DNA of 39,498 nucleotides from Clostridia bacterium UC5.1-1D10 (GCA_001304995.1 BBZU01000024.1:1-39498), one strand, 5' to 3'; counted from the stretch's first letter, positions 19,776 through 30,023 are shown. The notes: generated by a model not told the origin, from the letters alone. Numbers and translations: made by a program.

Positions 19776-19804
19776 ATATATACTGTTTCAAAATCCGCTT
19801 TCAA
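19776..19804 (-). promoter_or_regulatory. Candidate pta-ackA promoter
   Basis: On the minus strand TTGAAA (19799-19804) is followed after 16-17 bases by a TATATA-like -10 box (19776-19782). The leader to the pta start is about 80 bases. Confidence 0.45.
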
Positions 19805-19893
19805 TAAAACGGACAGCATATTTATTATAAACAAAAAACGCAGTGTATACAAGTACATCCGCGAAAAAAACGGTAAAAAGCCCCATTTTTTTC

Positions 19894-20293
19894 TCATAAC
19901 TTTTTCCCGCAGGAACGGCAGAAAGCGTAGTCTTTCTCCGCTTTTGCCCCACAATAAGGACAAAAAGCCGTTTCTGTTGGTCTCTCTTCTTCCTCTTTTG
20001 CGCTGCTGTTTTTCTTTTTTGTTCAGCATTTCTTCCAACGGATCCGGTTCTTCTCCCTCTTCTGTAATATCGTAAAGAGAAAAGCGGTTTTCCCCGGTGG
20101 CATTCATCAGAGAAATAATGACATTGCTGCCAGCGATTACCACAAAAACCAGTCCCATAAGCACAAATGGCGTTGGTGCGCCGCTTTTGGCCGCAGACAC
20201 CATCCATACAATGCCGAAAACAACGGCAAAGAGTGAACCAATGGCTCCCTGCAGAGATGAGCCTCTGCCGGGCTTGATACTTCTCATGGGCAT
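19894..20293 (-). CDS. Small membrane protein with C-terminal zinc ribbon (one frame disruption)
   Basis: The N-terminal 65 residues contain two hydrophobic segments (GAIGSLFAVVFGIVWMVSA and FVLMGLVFVVIAGSNVII). A charged linker (EEMLNKKEKQQRKR) follows. In the first frame the tail is nonsense. One frame over, from about 19990 to the stop at 19894-19896, it reads TETAFCPYCGAKAEKDYAF then CRSCGKKL, a CxxC-x10-CxxC zinc ribbon. A one-base error in the GA-rich stretch near 19975-20000 explains the split; repaired length is about 132. This is the first of three similar proteins in a row. Function unknown. Confidence 0.65.
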
Positions 20294-20317
20294 CCCCTCC
20301 TGTCCTTTTGATTGGTA

Positions 20318-20650
20318 TCAGATGCTTTTTCCATACATATTCTTTCCGCAGATACGGCAGGTTTGTTCCTTGCTCTGCACATTAGCACCGCAGTAAGGGC
20401 AAACTTCATAATTCCCCTCTGCATTTAAATAACGTCCCTTTGTGGAAAAATGGTACTTTAACTGATAAAAAGAGCCTGCCAAAACCAAAATTACACTGCA
20501 TATCCTTGCCGCTGTATAAATGCCATACATACTTTCAGAAGATACTGGCAAACATCTGGCAAGAATAAAAGCCAACAGTTGTAGCGTAATGGCACCAAAA
20601 ATACAAAGATCAAAAACCAAAGTTAGTTTTTCTCTCCTGTACTTTAACAT
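20318..20650 (-). CDS. Small membrane protein with C-terminal zinc ribbon
   Basis: A 110-residue protein with two or three predicted membrane segments (LVFDLCIFGAITLQLLAFIL and ARICSVILVLAGSFY) and a C-terminal CPYCGANVQSKEQTCRICG zinc ribbon. It ends NMYGKSI. The Cys region and the NMY tail closely match those of the next gene upstream. It lacks other recognisable domains; function unknown. Confidence 0.75.
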   Translation of the reverse strand: MLKYRREKLTLVFDLCIFGAITLQLLAFILARCLPVSSESMYGIYTAARICSVILVLAGSFYQLKYHFSTKGRYLNAEGNYEVCPYCGANVQSKEQTCRICGKNMYGKSI

Positions 20651-20701
20651 GATTCATCCCCCTAACATGCAAGCTCCATGAACAGATATTCCCTTTTCAC
20701 T

Positions 20702-21043
20702 TCATTCTTTATTTTTCATTACATACATGTTTTCCCCGCAGATTTGGCAGTTTTTCTCCCTGCCCTGCACATTAGCACCGCAATAAGGACATGCCGTCAG
20801 CACCATTTCTTTTGGCTCGGATACTTTCTTTCTTCTGCATCCATTCCACAGAAAAACTGCCCCCAGAACCAGTAAAGCCAAACCTGTGACAACAAGAAAA
20901 CCTTCTATACGAATACTTCCTGCTGCCCCGCTTTCCTGTTCCTGAAACCACATATTTTCCAGTATCAGCAGAAAAATGCCTCCTACCGCCATTGCGAGTC
21001 CTTTCAGAACTGACAATATCCTCTCTTTTCTGCCCATAAGCAC
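20702..21043 (-). CDS. Small membrane protein with C-terminal zinc ribbon
   Basis: A 113-residue protein with two hydrophobic segments (GLAMAVGGIFLLILENM and GFLVVTGLALLVLGAVF), a basic linker, and a CPYCGANVQGREKNCQICG zinc ribbon ending in ENMYVMKNKE. It is a paralogue of its downstream neighbour. It follows the CheA-like gene by six bases, so it is probably in the same transcript. Function unknown. Confidence 0.75.
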   Translation of the reverse strand: MLMGRKERILSVLKGLAMAVGGIFLLILENMWFQEQESGAAGSIRIEGFLVVTGLALLVLGAVFLWNGCRRKKVSEPKEMVLTACPYCGANVQGREKNCQICGENMYVMKNKE

Positions 21044-21049
21044 TCCCCC

Positions 21050-22094
21050 TTAGGGAATCAGCGGAAATTCCATAAAGAACGTCGTCCCCATGTATTCCTT
21101 GCTTTCGATGCGGATACTGCCCCCCAGAACAGATACTGCCGCATTAACCACATCCAGTCCCACACCTCTGCCAGAAAACATGGTGGCACTGCTTTTTGTG
21201 GTAAAACCGGGACGCAGCAAAAAAGCATATACTTCGTTGTCTTCATATTCTTCCTCAGCCTTTTTCAGCCAGCCCTTTGCCTTTGCCGCCTGTAAAATGC
21301 CTTTGCGGTCTAAGCCGCGTCCATCATCTCGGAAAATAACGAAAACCTGCTGTGCTGTTTTCTGTATCTCCAAGGATATTTCCCCCACAGGGGTTTTCCC
21401 CATTTTTCCCGGTCTTCTGTTTTTCCAAACCGTGATCCATGCTGTTTTTCAGCATCTGCATCACAGCCATGGTGATCTTATCGTAAATATCTCTGGGCAC
21501 TTCTGTTTCCGCGCCGGAAACCTTCATCAGGAAATCTTTTTCCAAAGCCCGTCCCATGACCGTTGCCAGACGTTCCATCTGAACAACCAGTGCGGAAAAG
21601 TCCGTGTAGGGAATGAGCTGACGTCCTTTTCGGGTATAAGCGATCTGATAGCTTGGGCCTTCCGGCTCATTATCGCTGTCCACATGGGCAAGGAAGTTCT
21701 TAATCCGCCGCACCACAGCCCAGCCAAAGTCTGTCACTTCATCGTCCGTTTCCATACGGCGCAGTTCCCGCTTCATATAGCCGGAAACCATACGCAGCAG
21801 CTGCAGTATGGTCAAAAGATCCTTATCCGCCGGGTGTTCTTCTTCACGCAAATAAGAAAAAAGGTCTTCCGCGCTGTGAGCCGTTTCCGAAAAAGCCGGA
21901 TAGCCCATCATAGACGCAGAGCCTTTAATAGAATGCATGGTGCGAAAAAGTCTGTTGACTTCATCCTTGGTGATCTCCACCTGTTCCGTACCTGATTTGC
22001 TTTCAATAAAACTGTCCAGTCTCTCTATATTTTTCCATGTTTCTTCTACGAATAGATCCTGCAGAAAATCCGGATTTTTTTCAAATCTCTCCAT
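21050..22094 (-). CDS. Reduced CheA-like histidine kinase: Hpt plus HATPase (one frame disruption)
   Basis: The N-terminal 110 residues form an Hpt domain with the phospho-acceptor His in RTMHSIKGSASMMGY. A middle region follows, then a CheA-type ATPase: N box MLKNSMDHGLE, G1 FRDDGRGLD, G2 SGRGVGLDVV and a final GTTFFMEFPL. There is no P2, no typical dimerisation helix pair and no C-terminal CheW-like domain, so the repaired 347 residues are about half of normal CheA. The frame breaks at an A run at 21403-21407 (five, four needed). No response regulator or chemotaxis gene is nearby. Its partner is unknown. Confidence 0.75.
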
Positions 22095-22125
22095 GGTATC
22101 ATCCTCATTACTATATTCTGATTTT

Positions 22126-22131
22126 AGTATA
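22126..22131 (-). promoter_or_regulatory. Candidate -10 box for the CheA-like/zinc-ribbon operon
   Basis: TATACT on the minus strand, 32 bases upstream of the CheA-like start. I see no good -35 box. Confidence 0.3.
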
Positions 22132-22184
22132 GACCGATTCCCTCAAATTTTTCCAGAGAAAAATTATATAATTGTTGAAAAATA

Positions 22185-22193
22185 TGTTATACT
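22185..22193 (+). promoter_or_regulatory. Candidate extended -10 promoter for tmcAL
   Basis: TG-T-TATACT at 22185-22193 is an extended -10 box, 35 bases upstream of the TTG start and its AAAGGAG ribosome site. Confidence 0.35.
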
Positions 22194-22228
22194 GCTTTTA
22201 GAACTATTTTGCGAAAGGAGCGATACCA

Positions 22229-23454
22229 TTGCGAACGGTTGGAATCATTGCAGAATTCAATCCCTTTCACAAGGGACATCAATATATTTTGGAAAAAGCA
22301 AAGGCACACACAGACTGTCAGCGTGCCATGGTGGTCATGAGCGGCAGTTTCGTCCAGCGGGGGGAACCGGCGTTTTTTCGACAAATGGACAAGGGCAAAA
22401 TGTGCCCTCCTTAACGGCGCTGATATGGTGCTGGAACTGCCTGCTTTTGCGGCAGCGAACAGCGGAAATCTTTGCCATGGGCGGTGTGAAAGTCCTAGAA
22501 GATACAGGCATGACAAATGCCCTTTGTTTTGGCTCCGAAAGCGGGGATTTGAAAGCCCTCCAGGAAGCGGCAAAAATCATGACAAACGAAACAGAGGAAT
22601 TTCAGCGGCTTCTAAAAGCCGGACTGGATGAAGGCATGTCCTATCCTGCGGCAAGAGCAAAGGCACTGGAAACGGTTTCTCACATCAGCAGCGAGATTAT
22701 TTCCCGTCCCAACCACATTTTAGGTCTGGAATACCTGAAAGCACTGGACAGACTGGGCAGCAACATCGAGCCATGCACCATCCGCCGGAAAGGCAGTCAG
22801 TACGACAATCCTTCTCTGACAGGAGAATTTGCTTCTGCTGCTGCCATCCGCAAAGGCATTCTGGAGGAAAACGCCACAGAAGCCTTTTTGCAGGTACCGG
22901 AAAACATTGTTGACCTGCTGACAAAAGAAATTTCTCTGGGAACTGCTCCCGCGTCCATGGATGAGCTGGCAGGTGCCCTCCATTATAAACTGCGCACCAC
23001 TTCCGCTGAAGAAATCCATGACATTCTGGAAGTGACAGAAGGGCTGGAAAACCGCATTCTTCGTGCCATCGACAATGAGTTCTTCATGAACGACATCATC
23101 GAATACATCAAAACCAAGCGGTATACCCGCACCAAAATACAGCGGATTCTGGTACATATCCTGCTGGATATTCGGGCAAAGGAAGTGGATTATTTCCTGA
23201 GTCAGAACCATCTGCCTTACATCCGTGTTCTGGGATTCCAGAAAGACAATGCGGACATTCTTGGAGAACTGACAGAACGGGCAAAATGCCCTGTGCTGAC
23301 CAATCTGAAAAAAAGCGCCGGAAATCTGGACGAAGACGGACTCCATTTGCTGGCGCTGGAAAAACTGGCAACAGATTTACAGGCATTGGCAGCGCCAAAC
23401 CCTCTTTACCGTGCGCCAAACAGGGATTTTACCACTCCCATGGCAATCGTTTAA
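22229..23454 (+). CDS. tmcAL: tRNA(Met) cytidine acetate ligase TmcAL (two frame disruptions)
   Basis: TmcAL makes N4-acetylcytidine at the wobble base of elongator tRNA-Met using acetate and ATP. The N terminus MRTVGIIAEFNPFHKGHQYI contains the HIGH-like nucleotidyltransferase motif, then VVMSGSFVQRGEPAFF. Two breaks follow: an extra T in the run at 22373-22378, and two bases apparently missing near 22462 (AGCGG, AGCGCGG expected). Between and after them the family sequence continues (KWTRAKCALLNGADMVLELP, then IFAMGGVKVLEDTG, ALCFGSE). Repaired length is 408. The start is TTG with AAAGGAG upstream. It is on the opposite strand to its neighbours and is followed by ylbJ. Confidence 0.9.
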
Positions 23455-23523
23455 ATCAAAAAACATGAAATCAAAAAACAGACATAGACTGGTATCAACA
23501 AGCATTGCAAAGGATGATCTTTC

Positions 23524-24605
23524 ATGATCGCACGCCTGCTGACCGTCTGTGTCTGTTTTTTCATATTTGCCCTTTTGCGGTATCCCGCAGCCTTGACAGA
23601 AGCCGCTGCCGGAGCCTTTTTTCTGTGGTTTTCTAGTGTTCTGCCATCTTTGTTTCCTTTTCTGGCTGCCATTGGGATTCTACTGCGGATGGGTGCGGCA
23701 GAAAAACTGGGGCGGCTTTGTGCGCCACTGACAAAACCCCTTTTCTCCCTTTCCGGTATCTGCGCCTTTCCCCTTGCGGCGGGTCTTCTTTCCGGCTACC
23801 CTGCCGGCGCAAACACTGTTGCGCAGCTTTATGAACAACGACGGATTTCCTTATCCGAAGCACGAAAAGTCCTGTTGTTCTGCAATGCCCCTGGCCCATT
23901 ATTTGTATTGGGTACAGCTGGTACAACTTTTTTCGGCAGTCCCGCATTGGGTTACGCCATGCTGCTAGCGGTCTTTGTGGGAACCATTCTTACGGGCATT
24001 TCCTATCGTTCCATTCCAACAGATTCCAACAATCAAATGCCCGTTCTTCCGACACAAAAAAAGAGCCTTTTTCTCTGCTCTTTTCCTCTGCTGTAAAAGA
24101 CGCCCTTTTGACTTCGGCACAAATCGGCGGCTTTCTGGTATGCTTTTGTGTTTTGCAGGAAGGACTTGCCCAAGCGGGCTTTTTTGATTTGCTTTCCAAC
24201 GCGCTGTCTTTTCTGCCTATTTCTCCAGAATTTTTGCAGGCGTTTTCTGGTGGTCTGTTGGAGATGACAAAGGGCATCCATGGTGTTTCCCTATCCCCTG
24301 ATAGTCTGCGTCTGCGGGCATCGGCTGCTGTTTTTCTGCTGTCTTTCGGCGGTTTCTCCATTTTCGGGCAGATTTTAGGGGTTCTGCGGAATGTGCCCAT
24401 AAGCCCTTTTTCCCTGTTATCCGCCAAAATACGACAGGCCTTCTTTTCTGTGCTGGTTTTCCAATGCTTCTACTTTCTGGCAGAAACACAAGCACAAAAA
24501 GCAGTTCCCGTATTTTCCACACATACGGCAACTGCTTTTCCGACACTTTATGGGCTTTTGTCTGTTCTCCTGCTGTGCAGTCTATTATTGGAAAGACAAA
24601 AGTAA
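23524..24605 (+). CDS. ylbJ: Sporulation integral membrane protein YlbJ-like (one frame disruption)
   Basis: A hydrophobic multi-pass protein with the nucleoside-recognition (gate) type motif: FPLAAGLLSGYPAGANTVAQ and FCNAPGPLFVLGTAG in the N-terminal half, and a C-terminal half with FLVCFCVLQEGLAQAGFFD and a second gate-like segment. YlbJ proteins are needed for spore formation in Bacillus. The frame breaks in an A run at 24056-24062 (seven, eight needed); repaired length is 360. It lies 69 bases after tmcAL and converges with the coiled-coil gene. The SpoIIIAE/spore-maturation gate family is related, but the position beside tmcAL/coaD supports YlbJ. Confidence 0.85.
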
Positions 24606-24606
24606 A

Positions 24607-25110
24607 TTATTTGCTCATGCGCAGTTCCTGAATGTTTTCACCCAGTACATTCAGAGTCTGTGCGAAGTAATCGTCTGTCTTCATGCTTTCGCTGTAAACA
24701 ACGGCTTTCAGTTCTTTCAGCTTGTTTTCCGCATCGCTCAGTACGCTTTCGGAATATTCCATAGCGCCCAGACGCATTTCTTTTGCTGTTTTCTTTGCGG
24801 ATTCGATGATGTTTGCAGCCTGGTCATAAGCCTTTTTGGTCACTTCGTTATCATCAATCATACGCACCAGACGTTCTTCCGCATTTTTCACGATTTCGTC
24901 TGCTTCTTTCTGTGCGTCGATGAGGATTTTATTGCGTTCTTCGATAACCCATTTGGACTGTTTCAGTTCGTTGGGCAGTTTCATGCGGATTTCGCTAATG
25001 ATGTCGTAAATTTCTTCTTTATCCACAGAAACTTTATTGCTGAATGGTACGGCACGGCTGCTGTCCATGATTTCTTCCAGTTCATCCAATAATTGTAATA
25101 CAGAATCCAT
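24607..25110 (-). CDS. Coiled-coil protein of the coaD neighbourhood
   Basis: A 167-residue, highly charged helical protein without membrane segment or Cys. The long helix (ILIDAQKEADEIVKNAEERL and following ANIIESAKKTAKEMRLG) resembles coiled coils of the ATP synthase b/E subunit or DivIVA type, and homologues next to coaD are often called ATPase. I see no Walker motif, so I do not accept an ATPase role. It starts 10 bases after coaD ends and is probably co-transcribed. Function unknown. Confidence 0.75.
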   Translation of the reverse strand: MDSVLQLLDELEEIMDSSRAVPFSNKVSVDKEEIYDIISEIRMKLPNELKQSKWVIEERNKILIDAQKEADEIVKNAEERLVRMIDDNEVTKKAYDQAANIIESAKKTAKEMRLGAMEYSESVLSDAENKLKELKAVVYSESMKTDDYFAQTLNVLGENIQELRMSK

Positions 25111-25120
25111 TGATGTTCCC

Positions 25121-25600
25121 TCACTTCTTATATTTTTCTATAACAAACGGTTGTATCTCCTTGGGCACCATAAAGTCAATGTTTCCGCCGAAAACGGCAA
25201 CTTCTTTGGCATTGGTAGAACTGAGGGACAAATGTTCCTCATCAGCCGCAAGGAAAATCGTTTCGATATCTTTTCCAAGTTTTCTATTGATCAAATACAT
25301 CTGGTATTCCGCCGTAAAGTCAATGGCATTGCGCAGGCCGCGGACAGCGACTGTGGCGCCGATCTCTGACGCAAAGTCTGCCAGAAGTCCTCGAAAAGAG
25401 GCTACTTCCACATTTTCCAGATGCTTTGTCACCATTTCCAAATGTACTTTACGTTCTTCTACGGTGAACAAAGAATGTTTATTGGGGTTTTCCAAAACCG
25501 CCACCACCAGGCAGTCAAAGAGTTTGGACGCGCGTTCGATGATATCCAAGTGTCCCAGTGTTACCGGGTCAAAACTGCCGGCATAAATTGCTTTTCTCAT
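25121..25600 (-). CDS. coaD: Pantetheine-phosphate adenylyltransferase
   Basis: PPAT adds AMP to 4'-phosphopantetheine in coenzyme A synthesis. The 159-residue frame is intact and typical: GSFDPVTLGHLDII carries the TxGH nucleotide-binding motif, AVRGLRNAIDFTAEYQM is the central substrate loop, and LSSTNAKEVAVFGG is near the C terminus. The start overlaps the rsmD stop by four bases, indicating translational coupling. Confidence 0.97.
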   Translation of the reverse strand: MRKAIYAGSFDPVTLGHLDIIERASKLFDCLVVAVLENPNKHSLFTVEERKVHLEMVTKHLENVEVASFRGLLADFASEIGATVAVRGLRNAIDFTAEYQMYLINRKLGKDIETIFLAADEEHLSLSSTNAKEVAVFGGNIDFMVPKEIQPFVIEKYKK

Positions 25601-26157
25601 GTTGCTGATTCCTCCGGACGCAGAAAAGTAATAACTGTCGTCTTGTAGTTTTTTTCACGGTCTACATACAGACCTTTGATAGGTGCCAAAGGGATCTGGG
25701 CACTGCGTTCCACAATGACCATACCTTCCGGTGCCAGAAGCCCGCCGGAAACGATTTTTTCCAGTGTGGGTTCTGCCAGACCTGCCGCATAAGGCGGATC
25801 CATAAAAATAATATCAAAGGTTTCCTGTTCTGCCGACAGCTGTGCAAGTCCTGTCAGCACATCACTTTTGATCAGGCGTGCCCGTTCCATGAGTTTGGTA
25901 TGGGTCAGATTTTCCGTAATGACTTTCTGACACTCTGCCGCCTGTTCCACAAAAACAGCTGTGTCCGCGCCTCGGCTCAAAGCCTCGATGCCAATGGCCC
26001 CACTGCCCGAAAACAGATCCAGAAATCTGGACTCCGGCAGATCAAAGGCAATGATATTAAACAATGTTTCTTTGATTCTGTCCGTTGTGGGACGGGTATT
26101 GAGCCCCTCAATGGTTTGCAGTTTATGCCCTTTAGCGGCACCGGCGATGACACGCAT
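25597..26157 (-). CDS. rsmD: 16S rRNA (guanine966-N2)-methyltransferase
   Basis: RsmD methylates G966 of 16S rRNA. The 186-residue protein shows the N-terminal MRVIAGAAKGHKL, TRPTTDRIKETLFNII, the SAM-binding FLDLFSGSGAIGIEALSRGA and the catalytic IFMDPPYAAG. The frame is intact. It lies in the usual recG-rsmD-coaD order. Confidence 0.96.
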   Translation of the reverse strand: MRVIAGAAKGHKLQTIEGLNTRPTTDRIKETLFNIIAFDLPESRFLDLFSGSGAIGIEALSRGADTAVFVEQAAECQKVITENLTHTKLMERARLIKSDVLTGLAQLSAEQETFDIIFMDPPYAAGLAEPTLEKIVSGGLLAPEGMVIVERSAQIPLAPIKGLYVDREKNYKTTVITFLRPEESAT

Positions 26158-26238
26158 ACTTTCTCACCTTTCAGACCGATTTTTTTACATACAGCCATAG
26201 TATAACAAATAAATCCCCAAAATACAATAATAAACTCT

Positions 26239-28282
26239 TTACAAATCCAAACTTTTCCCTTCAAACCAAGCGGAAAGTCTGCTTTTGAGATGGGCGTTTT
26301 CCTCCTGTTCCAGCTGGGGGTCTTTCCGCAGCAAATCCCCTGCCGCCTGCTGGGCTTCCTTCAGAATTGCCATATCCCGATACAAGTTAGCAATCTTCAG
26401 CTCTGGCAGACCATGCTGTCTGGTACCGAAGAACTCACCGGGGCCTCTCAGCTTCAAGTCCATTTCGGAAATGACAAAACCGTCTGTGGTCTTTGTCATG
26501 GTCTGCATACGTTCCACAGCAATTTTCGTTTTCGCATCGCTGACCAAAATACAGTAGGATTTTTCAGAACCACGTCCCACACGTCCCCGGAGCTGATGAA
26601 GCTGTGCCAGACCAAAACGCTCGCTGTTTTCAATGAGCATAACCGTAGCGTTGGGCACGTTAATACCTACCTCAATAACCGTTGTAGAAACAAGAATATC
26701 TGTATTCCCTGCGGCAAAAGTATCCATGATTTCCTGTTTTTCTGCCGCTTTCATTTTCCCATGGACACAGGCGATTTTACATTCCGGCAGAGCTCCTTTC
26801 AGCTTCTCTGTATAGTCCAGAACATTTTCCACTTCCATTTTTTCATTTTCCTCGATCATGGGACAGATCACGTAAGCCTGTCTGCCTGCCGCCGCTTCTT
26901 TGCCCAAAAAGGCATAAATCCGCTGGCGATAAGAAGTATTGACGCCAATAGTGTCGATCTGCTGTCTGCCGGGGGGTAGTTCGTCGATGATGGAAATATC
27001 CAGATCCCCATAGAGAATCAATGCCAATGTACGGGGAATAGGTGTTGCCGTCATGACAAGGACATGAGGATTTTCCCCTTTCTCCGCCAGCATACTTCTC
27101 TGGCGCACACCAAAACGATGCTGTTCGTCGGTAATGACCAGACCGATGTTGTGATATTCCACGCCTTTTTGAATGACTGCATGGGTACCCACAATCATTT
27201 TGGCCGTACCATCTGCGATTTTTGCCAATGCTTCTCGTTTTTCTTTGGCTTTCATACTGCCTGTGAGCAAAGCTACTTCAATACCTAATGGCGCAAACAA
27301 TTCTGTAAAAGATTTCCCATGCTGCTCTGCCAGCACTTCCGTAGGCGCCATGAGCACTGCCTGATATCCGTTTTGGATTGCCCAATAAGCCGCTGCCATG
27401 GCAACAGCCGTTTTCCCGCTGCCTACATCCCCTTGTACCAATCGGCTCATGATTTTCCCGCTGGTCATATCAGCAGCAATTTCCGATAATACTTTTTTCT
27501 GGGCATTTGTCATGGAAAAAGGCAGGCTTTTCTGGAATTCATCCATGGCTTCTGGATGTTCCATAACAATGCCACTTCCTCTGCCCAAAAGTTCTTCCCT
27601 AAGAGAAAAGAGAGCTGTCTGAAGCAGGAAAAATTCCTCAAACACCAGACGACGGCGGGCATCATAAAAGGCTTCTTCTGTACGGGGAAAATGGATATTG
27701 GTCTGAGCAAAATTTTTTTTCTGCCAGATGGTATTTTTTCCGTATCCATAAGGGCAGTTCTTCCGTCAATGTGCCGCTGACCTGTTTCAGGGCTTCTTCC
27801 AGATAGCTGCGGAGCATTTTCTGGGAAATGCCATCTACGGAAGGATAAACAGGCACGATACGTCCGCCGGCGAAATTGTCTTTGATGGATTCATATTCCG
27901 GTGACACAATTTCCCGTCGGTTATATTTTTTCTGCATCCTGCCTGTAAACAGATAAACTTCACCAAACTTCAGTGCGGTTTTCATATAAGGCTGGTTATA
28001 CCACAAGAGAGTGATTTCATCCGTATCATCAAAGACCTGCAAACGGGTAAATGTCAATCTACCCCTTCGTCCTGTCTGCCCCTCACCTTTCACCCGTGCC
28101 AGAAAGGTATTTTCATCTGTTTCGGATAAATCTGCAATCTTTGTCAAGCGGCTCCGGTCTTTATAATCTCTGGGGTAATGTTCCAGCAAATCTCCAATGG
28201 TTTCAATACCCATGCGATTCAGTTTTTTCGCTCGCTGTTCGCCTACATTTTTCAGTTCTGTAATGGGGCTTGTCCGCTCCAT
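26239..28282 (-). CDS. recG: ATP-dependent DNA helicase RecG (one frame disruption)
   Basis: RecG remodels stalled replication forks and Holliday junctions. The N-terminal part has the helix-hairpin segment VGEQRAKKLNRMGIETIGDL and the OB-fold wedge domain (FLARVKGEGQTGRRGRLTF). The helicase domain has Walker A GDVGSGKTAVA, the DEQH box (TDEQHRFGVRQR), TATPIPRTL and QLRGRVGRG. An extra A in the run at 27713-27720 (eight, seven needed) splits it; in the repaired frame FAQTNIHFPRTEEAFYDARR joins both parts for a total of 680 residues. It follows a terminator after yloV. Confidence 0.95.
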
Positions 28283-28303
28283 GCCCTCACTTCCTTTCGC
28301 AAG

Positions 28304-28329
28304 AAAAAGGCGTTGGATACCAACGCCTT
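28304..28329 (-). terminator. Rho-independent terminator between yloV and recG
   Basis: AAGGCGTTGG (28307-28316) pairs perfectly with CCAACGCCTT (28320-28329). On the minus strand the stem is followed by TTTTTC. It separates the yloU-yloV unit from recG. Confidence 0.85.
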
Positions 28330-28343
28330 AAGTCTGTCTGTTT

Positions 28344-30023
28344 TTATTCCACAGAAATGATATAGTAATACAGCGGCTGTCCGCCCATCTGCAGTTCCAC
28401 TTCGCAGTCGGGATATGTTTCTTCGATATATGCCGCCAAAGCTTCCGCATCTTCTTCTGTCACATCTGCGCCATAATAAACACTGATCATTTCACTTTCG
28501 TCTGTCACAGCTTCTGCCAGCAGTTCTTTGGTACTTTCCGCAATGTCCTTGCCTACAACGGCAATGGAATCATTGAGCATACCAAGAATATCGCCTTCGT
28601 GGATTTCCTTGTCCCCGATGGTAGTTTCTCTGACTGCATAAGTCACTGTTGCGGTTGCCACTGCTGTAATGGCTTCTTTCATTTCTTCTGCCATTTCTTC
28701 CGGATCTGCGCCTTCTTCGTAACAGAACATAGCGCTGATGCCCTGAGGAACAGATTTTGTGGGAATCACATACAGCTTTTTGTCCTCAGACAGTTTCGCC
28801 GCCTGTTCCGCTGCCAAAATGATATTTTTGTTGTTCGGCAGAATAAAGATATGATCCGCGTTGATCTTATCCACCGCGTTGAGGATGTCTTCTGTGGAGG
28901 GGTTCATGGTCTGTCCCCCTTCGATGACTTCATCCACACCCAGATTATGGAAGATGGCTGTCAAACCGCTGCCTGCGGAAATGGAAACAAAGCCAATATC
29001 CTTTTTGGGACGTTCTTCCTGTACAGGCTGTGCTGCCCGTGCCTGTTCCACAGGTGTTTTCTTTTCAGATGCGGTAAAGTCAATAATATTGTTATGCTGT
29101 TCCCGCATGTTGTCGATTTTCAGTCCACTGAGGCTGCCAATGGTCAGGGCCTTTTCCAGTGCCAGACCAGGATGGTCTGTATGGACATGAATTTTGATGA
29201 TCTCATCATCGCTGACACAAACAACGGAATCTCCAATGGTACCCAGATAGGATTTCAGCTGCTGCACAGTGGCGTCATCGGGATTTTTCACATTGATGAA
29301 AAATTCTGTGCAGTATCCAAAAGTAATACTTTCATTATCCACAGAAGCCAGTGCCGCATATTCTTTTGCGGTCTGCTGGGTAGGTTCTGCCACCTGCAAA
29401 GCTTCTTCAGAATTGATATGCTTCAAAGCGCCTTCCAGAATGTACAGCAGACCACGACCGCCAGCGTCTACAACGCCTGCCTCTTTCAGTACAGGCAGCA
29501 TATCCGGTGTCTGGTTCAGCACATCATGGGCATGTTCCAGAACCGCTTTCAAAAAGACTTCAATGTCGTCTGTTTTTTCGGATTCTGCCACAGCTGCTTC
29601 GGCACAAGCTCTTGCCACAGTCAAAATGGTACCTTCTTTGGGCTTCATAACCGCTTTGTATGCAGTTTTCACACCCTGTTCCATGGCTGCGGTCAGTTCT
29701 TTTACCCCAGCTTCTTCCAAACCTTCCAGACCTTTGGCAAAGCCACGGAGAATCTGAGAAGTGATAACACCGGAGTTGCCTCTCGCACCGCGCAGCGCAC
29801 CGCCGGAAGCACGTTTTGTCACTTCATCCACCCGCAGGGCATCGCCTTTTTCTGTTTCTCTGGCAGCTGCCAGCATAGTCAAAGACATATTGGTTCCTGT
29901 ATCGCCATCAGGAACAGGGAATACATTCATTGCATCCACAGCCTGCTTATTTGCATGCAGTTCATTTGCACCTGCCACGATCATTCTCTGCAAACGCAGA
30001 CCGTTTAATTTTGTAACACTCAC
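28344..30023 (-). CDS. yloV: DAK2 domain/DegV-like fusion protein (YloV/FakA family)
   Basis: This 559-residue protein has an N-terminal DhaL/DAK2 kinase-like domain with the ATP/Mg motif NVFPVPDGDTGTNMSLTM and GARGNSGVITSQILRGFA, and a C-terminal region with the HVHTDHPG motif and IGFVSISAGSGLTAIF. In Staphylococcus the homologue FakA phosphorylates fatty acids bound to FakB; no fakB lies in this window. The frame is intact. It is transcribed after the Asp23-family gene, as in most Firmicutes. Confidence 0.93.
   Translation of the reverse strand: MSVTKLNGLRLQRMIVAGANELHANKQAVDAMNVFPVPDGDTGTNMSLTMLAAARETEKGDALRVDEVTKRASGGALRGARGNSGVITSQILRGFAKGLEGLEEAGVKELTAAMEQGVKTAYKAVMKPKEGTILTVARACAEAAVAESEKTDDIEVFLKAVLEHAHDVLNQTPDMLPVLKEAGVVDAGGRGLLYILEGALKHINSEEALQVAEPTQQTAKEYAALASVDNESITFGYCTEFFINVKNPDDATVQQLKSYLGTIGDSVVCVSDDEIIKIHVHTDHPGLALEKALTIGSLSGLKIDNMREQHNNIIDFTASEKKTPVEQARAAQPVQEERPKKDIGFVSISAGSGLTAIFHNLGVDEVIEGGQTMNPSTEDILNAVDKINADHIFILPNNKNIILAAEQAAKLSEDKKLYVIPTKSVPQGISAMFCYEEGADPEEMAEEMKEAITAVATATVTYAVRETTIGDKEIHEGDILGMLNDSIAVVGKDIAESTKELLAEAVTDESEMISVYYGADVTEEDAEALAAYIEETYPDCEVELQMGGQPLYYYIISVE

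Noticed and set aside
28599-30008. 469-codon plus-strand open frame opposite yloV
   Set aside because: The yloV frame is conserved and complete. The opposite frame has no recognisable domain or ribosome site.
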